Source: Trematomus loennbergii | Taxonomy: Eukaryota; Chordata; Actinopteri; Perciformes; Nototheniidae | Direction of reading: 5' to 3' | DNA: 64,000 bases | Assembly (NCBI GenBank): GCA_012861695.1 | Contig: JAAOOA010000439.1 | Span: 124,001 to 188,000 of the forward strand | Shown: positions 13,067-25,000 of the stretch, piece after piece | Layout of the letters: every line of letters begins with the position of its first letter | How positions within the stretch are numbered: position 1 is the stretch's first letter | The notes under the pieces: generated by a model | What the model saw: the letters and a program-made list of their open reading frames with translations, nothing else | The model's database searches: none | What the model was told of the DNA's origin: nothing | Position numbers and translations under genes: made by a program

Positions 13067-16000
13067 TGGTCAGCCCTGAGCGACAGAGCAGAGTAGATAT
13101 GTCATTGTAATTGCTACATTACAATTCATAATGAAACCTCAAAATAACCAAGTGTGTTTGCAGTAATGTTACACATGTACATTTTTCAATGATTGACACT
13201 CTTATCTCTTACACTCTTATCTCTCAAACTTACACTCTTATCTCTCAAACTGTTTTATTTAAACATTTTATTTCTTAAATGCAAATGTCTTTAACTCTGT
13301 TGTTTTCAGGTCAGTGAAATGTATGACGCATATATGTTGTGTATAGATGGGGACATGTGCTTGTAATTACTCAGCAAGATCATTATTGGGTATTGTTAAT
13401 TTTTTCATTTAATACTACGGTCAAAATTAATGCACATTTGTTTTAGCTACACTCATTACTTTTGAGGCAGGCTTTGTAATGACGTACACAGAGATGAGAT
13501 GCTAATGTGTGATGCTAATGTGTGATAGGTAGGGTGAGGATGGGTGTGAGGAAAGGTGGAGGATCCTACCTCTGTCCTCTGTTTATACTGCAACATTGTG
13601 AAAAACAAATCTGTACTGAATCTTCAGGAGGATGGATGGATTCAACCTGTGTTTGGTAAAAGTGTGTACTGGGCCGAAGGTACAACGTTTTTGGCAAGAA
13701 ACTTGAATGTGTAAAAGTTACTTTTTTGCCTTTAATATTAAATAACAAACGAGCTTACATTCTCTCTAACCATAACCCGTTAGCTACAACCTAGGAAAAG
13801 ACCATTTTTCGTTGAAGCATTTAAACTAATTATTTTGTTTATTCTTATGGAAAAGAACATCTGTTTCTGCGAACAACAGTGCTCTTAATTTAGTGCAGAG
13901 CATCAAGTTCAAACAAACACTACCAAAGGCAAAATGGAGACGAGATGGAAAATGGTCTCTGTGTAGTGCCTCCACAGGTCGATAGAGGAGTTAGTGGTGA
14001 CACTGCCCAGTGCGTCAGGAGAAGAGTGCTCCAAAGTGGGAAAGATGTCAAAAAGAGAACATGAGATGCTAATGTGTGATATGTAGGGTGAGGATGGGTG
14101 TGAGGAAAGGTGGAGGATCCTACCTCTGTCCTCTGGCCTGATGGGATGAGGCTTCTTGTCCACACTTGGAACCTCTGGCTTAAGTGCTGAAAAACGAAAC
14201 GTGGTCCAATCAACGTCACAACGTCACAACGTCACAACGTCACAACGTCTGTCTGGCCCGACAGATTTTACACTCAACAGACAATGAGAAGAAAGATACA
14301 CACTTTCACAGGCACAATTACACAAAGAGAACTGCTTTCTGACACACAGCAGCACACACACCGCTAACAGGCTTCGAGAGACAGTTACAGAATAATCATC
14401 TATCCCATTCTGGCACATAATACTCTGCAGGTATAGCATCATTTCAGACGTCTCAGACATACAGACAGCAAACTGCACCACACGGCAGGAAGAAGGTCAT
14501 GAACGCAAACATCCTGTGTCGACATGAAGGCAATGATGCAAGAGTGCATTTTGCAAATGTTGGATATTTGTGCTGATAACCCTTTAACACCCAGAACCAT
14601 GAGACCAAGCGTTTGCCTTTCATTAAACAACAACTGGAGAACAGGGGGTTTTGGGACTGGGCTTTCCAGGGAAACTTTTTCTAAGTATTGAGTTGAACAA
14701 TTCCGGCCTTTGTATGACTTTGAAAATGCCTGCCCTGGAGATTTAATTCCCAAGAAAGGACAGAAAAAAAAACATTTTAATGCTAGGATTGAAATCTCGT
14801 TTTAAACGGGCCCTATTGAATTTGTTGTGGTTTAGGGCTGCAACAAACGACTAATTTGATAATCGATGAATCTATCGATTAATGAAACGATTAATCGACT
14901 ATTATGCCTTGCACAATTTCTCAAACGCTCTTATTTAGCCATCAACTTTTAGATTTAGCTTGAGGTTGTTTTAAGCATGTGGAAACTAACAATGAAGACA
15001 ATAAAGATGAATACTTGATTCAAAAATACATATATTATTAAATTAACTAAACAAAATTGCGAACAAAATTAACATTGCTTTTTTTAAATTAAATAAATAA
15101 TATTTCACATCAAAAGAAACAACAATGTTTTAACAAATCGTATTAAATAATGTGATGACAGAACTGTAAACAGAATAGCTGAAACTTTAACTAAATAACT
15201 CTCCAGTTACCTCTAATCATTAACCCATGTTTGTATCATTGAGTTAGCTCCGTGTGTTGCTGCTAGCATACATAATACCAACGTGGAAACGTTACTCGGG
15301 ATGGGGCTACAGAGCTACTAGAAAGACAGTCGAACCCGGTGCATCTCTGCGTCTGAATGTGGTGCACTTTTGCTAAATGTTCAGACAAATTGCTCGTGTT
15401 ACCGCCCTTACATGCTAAACTCTTATTGCACTTTTGGCAACGAGCATTGTCCACCTCAAGACATTTAACCACACCTCGGAGCGCTTAGTTCTCTCCGCCA
15501 TCCCCGCCGTGTGTGTGTTGCATGATCGAAAATACATCATAGACGCATTGTTTGGTCTTTTTGCATGTTAGAAATGAGTTGGCACACTAAGACTGCGATA
15601 TAATGTTTATGTATAATACATATGACATATATTTTTTAAATAGACCTCTTTAAAAAAAGACCGATAACGTTGGAGCTTAACGGCGCGTAAAACACACGTG
15701 ATGACGTCACCAATGAATCGACGACTGAATTAGTTGGCAATTTTAATCGATTAGTTGTTGCACCCCTATTGTGGTTGTCCCTTTCCTAGTGTGTTATATA
15801 GGTTTTTGTGCACTATGTCACCCTCGTTGTTCTATTGGCTAGTGCTCCAACACAGTATGTGGTAGGCTAAGGGACAGGACATCTCTAAGCCGTTGATCAG
15901 AGCAGACTGGGCTCTGGTTTCAGACAGAGGGTGAAAAGAGGTGCTGCAGCACAGGCAGTATGAGAAAAATAAAGAGCTTTTTGAACATTAAAGCATGGAG

Positions 16001-19000
16001 ACATGTCCCAGTAGAGACACTACATACTGATATGAAGCTGAAAATGAGCATTATGTCCTACTTCATTTATATTATCCTGATACCAAAACTTTCCTGAAAC
16101 ACTTCTAGTTCCACCTCATTCTAAAGTAAAATGATTACAACATTGACTAACAAATTCATAATTGAAGCATATGATGAAGCGTTCTCCAAATTCTCCAAAT
16201 GAATGTAAATACACTTTAAACACCATGAACATGGTAAAACGTTTTTGACATCTGCCTCTTATTTCAAGGTGCTGGATTAGCTTTATTTATCTGAAGTCAA
16301 ACATCCCAAAATGTACTCTACTCGTGAGGCTGCTCTTACCTGCCTCTTTAGCAAAGTCATTCTGGTAATGTCCAAATGTAATCAGCGAATGGAATTCACA
16401 CTTCAAAACCTGCCAAATATTTTCTAAATTGCTGACCTGATATAGCTTTTTTCAGGCATAAGGGGACAGAACCATTATAATGCTTTTGGAGCTACACTTC
16501 AAATAACTATATTTATGAAAGTATAACAAAAATTGAGATTCACTCATCTTATAATTGTGACAGAAATTGGAAGCAATTCAAGAATTACATTGGAGCTAAG
16601 CTTTACCACCATCATGAATGCATTAACTTGTCTCTTTTTCTATCTTTGGTAAAAGTCAGATAAGATCATTGGGATAAGATAAGTCGGTTTTTATTTTGTG
16701 CAACACACTGTATAGAATGTCCGCGTAAAGCACGTCTTGTTTTTGTCTCCTTTTTGTCTCCTTTTTGTTTTATTTTTATATATTTTGTGGCTGTTTTATG
16801 GTCCAAAAAAGCTCATTAAAATATGTTATATATCATTATAAAACTGGTTTATGGGCACATTTCTAGTACGTATGACGTAATAGCTCAGTCCCACATAAAA
16901 GTGATTAATGTATACACTATTTTCAATATTACCAACCATCATAAAAGCAGTCAAGATCTGGTAGAGTGGTCACTTAACCTTCATGATACAGCAGCTTCTT
17001 TTTTATAAATAGTCTTCTGATATGCAACTCTCAGAGTTCATCATATCCTTGTTTATAAAGTCCATGCTCTGTTCTACTGGTATTCTCTGATGTGATTCAA
17101 ACACTATCAATAAATAATGATCACAAACTCTGATTCAAGTCCATCATATTCTACTTCTAGACAAACAGAAATAAGATAATTGCCTAGGTAACTTACTAAT
17201 CCCTGAATCTTTAATATTCAAGGTTGGTAAAAAAACAAATGTATTTAAAAGGAAATAATGGGTTACCATGAAATGTGCTGTGGCTTCAAAGTAGAAAGAG
17301 ACTTCAATTCTGCATATTCTGAAGCAGTATGAGGTAAATGTGTTCAAAGTGAGCTTAAGTAGTGAGAACAGGGAGTTCCACTGAAAGATACACGGAGGAG
17401 CACGACTTCCAACTATAGCATTGAGTTGATAGCCTTTAATGAGCAGCAGGATGTAAAGTGTTACTCACCGATGCTTTTTGAAGGCGGTGGTGGCTTCTTC
17501 GGCTTCTGGCAGGAAGAGAGGGATAAAAGGAAAAATAGGTCAGAGTGCCAGACATCTATCCTCTTAAAAACCAAAGCTGACATAAAGGAGAAAGGCAAAG
17601 CCATTACGGTTTGGTCCATAGAAGGAACATGTGTAGCCTGGAAATGTATGCTTGATGAATATTAATTAAAAAGGGAAAAAAGTAGTAGTTTCGCTTATTT
17701 TATGAAGATCTTGAATCCCCTGAATTTGAATACATTTAAAAATATTTCCTAAACATTTGAAATACTATGTAATAACAATCACTTATAAAATTAAACATGT
17801 ATACTGTAACAAATGTATTGTCTAATATTCAAAGATAGCAAAGTGGTTGCAGAAGAAAGGATTGAACAATTAACCTTTCTTGAATCCTTTCCTCTTGAAC
17901 CACTTTGCTATCGTTGAATACAACACAATACATCTGTTACTATGGGATTATTTTGTTTCATAAAGATAAAGCAACACTTTCTCAGAATCAAGCAAACTAA
18001 GAGTTTAAGAGGGAAAAAAACTGAGTCAAGCAAAAAAATGTAATTTAAAAAATAAACTATAAGTTGAAACAAATCATTTGTGTAATCATGCAAACTATAA
18101 GTCTTTTTTCTTTGTTTTAACACATCTTTTTGTTTGCAGTTCTCTTTGCTTCTTTCTCAATGATCAGACTTTTGCTCTCGCTGAAGCTTTCTCATTTGCG
18201 CTCCCTGATTTTTTGTTTTCAATTCTGACACAAACGTCCCAGGTAGGCGGGACTTTCAGGGGTGCGTCCCCATTGGCTACTCAGTTTTTGAGTTACAGTC
18301 CAGTCCTCCAGCGATTGTACAGTGCAGGCAGCTGCGGTGCGGTAGCTGAGCGTGGATAGAAGACCCCCAGAAGAACCAGCATTTCAATTATTATAATACT
18401 ACAAGCAGTGGCGGCCGGCCCATAGGGGCGCCGCCCCCCTCTTCCCACATTAAAAAATAAAAAAAAAAAAATAAAAAATATATATTTAAAAAATATATTT
18501 TTTATTTTTATTTTTAATAAACAAGGTAAATATTATATAATTGGTATCAGTAAAATGTATAATCTACAATAAAATCTCGTTTAAAATTGTGTTACGATGT
18601 CTAAAGTTACTGATAAGTCACATGTTTCCTGCCTGGCCTTGCCCATGTATCATTACTCCCTCTCGTCTGGGCGCTATGCACAGCGCCCAGACGAGAGGCA
18701 GCAAGTGCAGCAGAAGCCAACTGTTGCTATCTTTAAACTATGCCGCCGAAACATAATTTCAGCCAATCAGCGTCGTCAAATCTGATGGTCACAGGGTCCT
18801 ACGTCAGCGCCCGGTGCAGTCTGTGAGTTGTTTGGACTCGTATCCAAGGAGACAAAACAGGAAGCTGTCATACACTCTGGAAGCTACCATTAGCAGCTAA
18901 TGAAAACTCAGTTTTTACATAAAAATTGAATTATGGATCATCAATCAATTTTTCAAAGTGACAGACACATTGGATTAACCTATGGATTAACCTTCAGCTG

Positions 19001-22000
19001 CGTTTTTCTCGTTTTTGATCAGAATTGTTATTCTGCAAAAGGTGAGCATATCTCCATGTTTTGCTACCTAAAGCTACGTCGTGTGATGTCTGTATTTGCT
19101 TCCCCTGTCACGAGTTCTGATCGCTCAGTGATGATACTTATATTTCTAGAATCTTGTTAGCATAAGCTTGTTTGTGCATATCCGATAAGTATATCGATTG
19201 ATTTATACCTAGAGTGCGTTAGCATTTTTTCGCTCAGGGCTCATTTAGACGCTTCTTGTGAGACTTGTGTTTTGTTTCGGTAAACATGGTTCATATCATC
19301 AGTTAGCTGCGTTTCCTCTGAGTAGGACACATGAATAGTTTATTACATTTTAAGAAGCCCTGAGACACAGTTTCGTGAGAAAAAAACGGGGAAAAAGCCC
19401 CTTAACAGGTTAAATGGGAATTAAATCATTTTAAGTAATTTTGAGTGTTCCCAAAGCCCCGGCGTTCTGCAGTTTGTGTGGGCCTACTGTACTGTTGCAC
19501 AGTTTATGCTGTAGAAACTATGTCCAGGACAAGGTGTTTGGAAGTTTTGGAAGATTCATAGCTAACCACACTGAAGTTATGGAGGTATTGATCAGTCTTC
19601 TCATATTTTTAAGCCTCAAATTGTCCTTCCCCGGACCCCCCTAGTATTGTTTGATCACCATTTCCACAGCCCCACCTAAAATATTTTCCACCAGCCGCCA
19701 CTGACAAGTGAAAATATATGTAAGTATTGATATTTGTGTTGTTTGTGCTGTACTATACGGTCTGTTTCTTTATTGTGTTAGTTAAGTGAGAAGTAAAGAA
19801 AAGCTGTGTATGAAAGTTAGCTTTTGCTAACTTTAGATCCATAACAATGCAAGCTAGTAGCCTAATAGCAGGGACAGTTAGCTACAAAGCGAGCAGTGAG
19901 TGAGCGTTCAGACACCCGCACACACTCAAACGGACTCGTGTGCCTGACTCTACCAACAGGCTTTCATGATTCTGTTTAGATATGCAAGTATAAGCCATGA
20001 TAGCTTATTTTATTAACACGCTAATTTGATATGAAAATCAATGGAGGCTGAGTTAACTACTTGTAGGAAAACCTACCGTCCATGATGCCCCTGAGCTGTG
20101 TTTTATTTGTTAACTTCATATTTTTCATTTCCTAAAACATTTATTTTCCTCTCATATTAACAGTGTGGATCATTGAGACAGCGTGGTGTCCAGAGGTCTT
20201 ATCCCGTTTTCCCACTTCCTCTGAGGGGACAGCACGGAGGGGGGGCATGAAGAAAGACCTGCACCATCTTCATCCACGCTGGGCGTTGCTGTTATCACTT
20301 GCTCAGTGTCATTTCATTTGACCAAATGTCTTTACATATACATTTAATAGATTTTATTATTATCCACCTTTTTGTTTTATGTCCTTTTATTTAAAACATT
20401 CTTTGAGACTTCATCTTCTGGTTCAAATTTCAATAAATGTAATTTGTATAATCACTCTTTTGTCTTTATTCTACATGAAAATGTTAGAGATTCCATTCAA
20501 ATCTGTTGATTATTCATATCTTCCTCAGGCTAGGAATAGTATGTCGAATTTTAATGCTAAATGTATATCATTTTCTCACAGGATATAGAATGAGACAACA
20601 CAGTTTTTATCCATTGTGTATGAATGCTTCAGCTCTTCAGACCAACATAGTAAGATGTGAGCATGTTCCTAATTGTGTTGGTATGCAGCCTAGGTCTGGT
20701 CTGTTTAATAAAGCAAATCTGCCACTTTTATATTGTAGAATTTGTTAAATTAAAGCAGTCTTTAATTGTTTGTCCTAAACATAGCAATATATGCTTTTGA
20801 AATGTAACATGTCTTTGAAAAAATAACAGTAGTATACAGTTTATATTGTGTATCACCTTTAGCTTGAAAATACATAGATGTGTTTTTTTTATCTATAAAA
20901 TAAATAAATAGACAGACAGACACTTTATCAATCCCAAATTGGGAAATTATTTAACAGCAGCAGTGTGTTCAGGTATTAAAATATTTAAAGTTGGAATAAA
21001 GTATAAACTACACAACACAAGTATAATGCACAGCAATCCATAAGATAAGTCCGATATGTTCATGAAAACTCCCCAGGAGACACCAACACTAACGTGGCCG
21101 AGTGGACTCCGGAGTTTGCTGCATGAGTTGCACTGTATGATCTGTGGTGTAGTGGGCTGTCACTCAAAAACTGAGTAGCCAATGGGGACGCACCCCTGAA
21201 AGTCCCGCCCACCTGGGACGTTTGTGTCAAATCGAAAACAAAAAATGAGGGGCGCAAACGAGAAGCTGCAGCGAGAGCAAAAGTCTGATCATTGAGAAAG
21301 AAGCAAAGAGAACTGCAAACAAAAAGATATGTTAAAACAAAGAAAAAATACTTATAGTTTACATGATTACACAAATGATTTGTTTGCAACTATAGTTTTA
21401 TTTTTGAAATAAATTTATTTTGCTTGACTCAGTTTTTTTTTCTCTTAAACTCTTAGTTTTGCTTGATTCTGAGAAAGTGTTGCTTTTCTTTATGAAACAA
21501 ACCTAATCCCATATGTTACAGTATACACGTTTAGATTTTTTTTTAAATATAGATTTCACCAGTAATACATAAGAATCATAGAAAACGCAATAGAAAGGAA
21601 TTGTCTATACTTTCAGATCAGTTACTTGAAGAAAGTTGAGACTCTTTGAGTAAGTCAGCTGCTTTTCGCTTTGTGGTCTTTTTTATTTGTTTCTGTACCC
21701 CATGAAGGGTTAATGTCTCGTGTTAACTTTTTAATAAATGCAAATATGCGGGATGCACCAGCCACATTTTTGCACAATTTCCTTCATTGGAACAACTTTA
21801 CATAAGGTCACATGCACCCGTGGCAGTAGCTGATGTGTATCCGTTTTGATCGGCTATGTGACTGGAAGACATGTCGGGTAAATCTGAAGGCTGTCTGTCA
21901 TTGCATTTAAAAGGATTCAAAGACTGCCTGAGGGTGATCTAACGTAAGTAATCTAAGTAATTCAAAGCATGTGTTCTCAACTGCCATATGTCAGGAGCAG

Positions 22001-25000
22001 ATACTGCTGCTGCAAGAGCTTTCTTCAAGGTCCGTAAATGAAATCCTACATTCATAGATTATTTTTCAACTTCTTATCACTTGGCTGGGAGTAATGTTTC
22101 AAAACTTCAAAAACGCCGTCTGAAGTCTTGCTGTTGAGTCAGTCTGCAGAGTGTTAGTGTGGCAGGAAAAGTGAGCGCGCTGTTTTTCTCCATTCACCTA
22201 TAAATGAATAACCTAAAAGCTAGTTCTTTATTTTTGAATCAGTGAATAATGTATTTCTATGAATCAAAATAAAATAATATTACCCATGTTCTTTATTGTG
22301 ATCAAAAAATGCCGGGTAATAATAAGGGCTGTAAAAGTTAAAAATTTCATTTTATCGCCACTATTTATTTTGGTGCGCATTAACGCGTGCACGTTTTGTG
22401 ACACTCTGCCAGTGCTGCAACTTGCAAGATCCGGAAGCAATGAAGCAGCAACATTGTGAAAGAAAAGTTCAGCTTTAAAGCCCCGCCAGATGTTCTCTCA
22501 ACAACAACATTATAGTTATAAGTTAGCACCGGAGTACGTTGAGTCTCAAACACCACTCGCTGGCTAAATCAAATCAAATCAAGTTTTATTTATATAGCAC
22601 ATTTTTAAAACGATTTTTGGTCGAGCCAAAGTGCTGTACATATAATAATGACCTTACAATAAGGACACTTTACAGCAAATACAACAGCACAGTTTGTTCA
22701 GAATATCAGTATGAGAAAACGACACCCTCTGTCCTTAGGCTAAGATTACGGCTGATGCAGAGTGGCTACAACTTGCAGGCCTTAAATTAAATTAACTTGT
22801 TTTAGAAAAGCTTTTAAATGTTTTAGTTTGTCTGTCTCTGTTTCTTGTTTTATTCTGAAATGTTCCCCTTCCCCATGTCTGTTGTTGCTGATTGTGTTCA
22901 CCTGGTGCCCTGTGTTGTCTCCTCCCCCCTCACCTGTGTCTTGTTGATTGATTAGTCTGTGGGTATTTAGGCTCTGTGTTTCCTGTTTGTGGTGGGTGAG
23001 ATTGAGGCTGTGAGTCATGTGTCTATGATTTTAATAAATGCCCACACCGGGTTGTATTTGGGACGTTTTGCCTCTGCCTCCTTGCTTGGTCGGGCCGCTC
23101 AATTGTCAGCTTCACAAAGGATAACGAGAATCAAAAGATACCACTAACTGTTGGTAATTCAAGTCTTCTCAATAAGTGGGTAATTATATGAACACTAAAG
23201 ATACTGTGTTATTTTGGGGAATTTTTGCTCATCCAGAGTTTGTGAGATGAAGGACCGAAAAACAGTTCACATTTATATATATTTTTTAAAATATAAATCG
23301 GCTTTGGTATTCCCTGAGAAATTCAACATTGATGCGGATTAATCTTTTGGCTTCAAACTGCTTTTAAACTCGTTAAAGTTTTAACACAGATAGTTTGAAT
23401 TAAACAAGGTCGATCCCAACACATTAGTATACAGACTGGAAGATGTGTTGGACTTTCTGACAGTGCTAAACTGGATTCAATCCTTTTTGAAGGACAGGGA
23501 CTGCACTGTGTCTAATTGTAACTACATGTGTGCATACAAAGTTCATTATTAGTGTCTTGCAAACACAGTTTAACTTCCTCACAAAACACTTATTCTGCAG
23601 AGTGAACGTTTATTAGATGAGCAACATTACTCAGGTTAACTAAGTTGAATCTGTGACTCTTGCCCCTTTCACATCAACGCGTTTTCAGCGCCGGCTCGGA
23701 GCTAGAGCCTGAAAAGTACCGGTTTTTCCTGTTCACACCGCAGCGGCGCCGCCTCTTAGCTCCGGAATCCAGTTCGTTTCCAGCTCCAAAAAATTGTCGG
23801 TCTAGAAGCAGGACTCCGGAGCTAAGAGGCGGCGTCGCTTACGTCTCTCTTACGTAGAGGCGTGCAGGAAACTAAACCCACCTCCCCTGAACATGGGTCG
23901 ACTGAAGAGTCTCGTCATGCCTGCCTACAAGCAGTAGCGCTGAGCAAAGTGACTAGAAGGCAACCACACACTTATAAAAAAAAAAACACACTTTATAAAG
24001 TCAGGCAACACTAACCAGGCTTCGTGTGATTCTGTTTATTTGTACCTTACTTTGACCATCCGTTCGCTGTTATTGATCATTGTGGAGAGCAGGCAGACGT
24101 TTTGTTTTTATTATAGCAGCTATCGGATGGAATCAATACATGGGCTGCACAGGTTGTCATGTCCGACTATCACATGTAGAATCATAATGAAAAATACGCC
24201 GGTAAAATGTGCCTGGAGAAAACGGCTTAGCAAGTAGTCAGTTTAGCTTCGGTTGCTATGCTAGCATCACCCATGTTATACCAGAGAAACTTTCATAACA
24301 GCGTTGTGATGCCAAACAGCGTCAATTCAGACTGACACACATTCACTTAAGGGGAACTGGGGATATGTATCAGCTGCTTGTGTGACAGTCAGACAGTGAA
24401 TACTTTAGAGCCGTGTGAGCTAACCCGGAGCTAACGGGAGAATAAACTCCCGTGGAAGTTCAGCCAGCACTGCAGCGGTCGGTAAATGCCGCTGAAACAC
24501 ATTAATAAACAATGAACCACGGCACTCTGGAGAAAAGTATAAGGTTGGAGAAGTCGTTATTTAATTTAATCTGGCTTCGTATGATTAAAAGCAACACGAT
24601 CATCGACCCGACGCAGTCCCCCGTTGTTGTTGTGAGCGCCGTTGGGGAGAAAATCAGCGATGTAAACGGTGACGTCATGACGCAGCAGCGGCAGCTGGGC
24701 GGTGTGAACAGAGCGGGAGCAGAAAAGGGAAACCAGAGCTGAACCAGAAAAGCTCTAGCTCGGAGCTAGAAAGGGAAAAGCGCTGGTGTGAAAGCCTCAT
24801 CTGACACAGTTTAACCAATAGCCGCGTTCACACCGGAGTACTTTTCGCGTTTAGTTCCGTTAGTACCTCTTATGTCACGTTCACACCAAAAAGAGTACTT
24901 GCCGGAACGTTTACCCCCATTTTTAGTGCCTGCTGAGAGATGGTACTTTCCTGGGGGGAAAAAGTGCCCCAGATCTGATTGGCTGGGCGAATTGCAAACC

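Noticed and set aside
13560..13581. An additional coding exon at the duplicated donor
   Set aside because: Only 12 bases of exon sequence are copied and no acceptor or open frame precedes them in a usable way.
18078..18359. Similar 93- and 109-codon frames in the two inverted-repeat arms
   Set aside because: Their similarity comes from the DNA repeat; there are no conserved domain residues and one frame is shortened.
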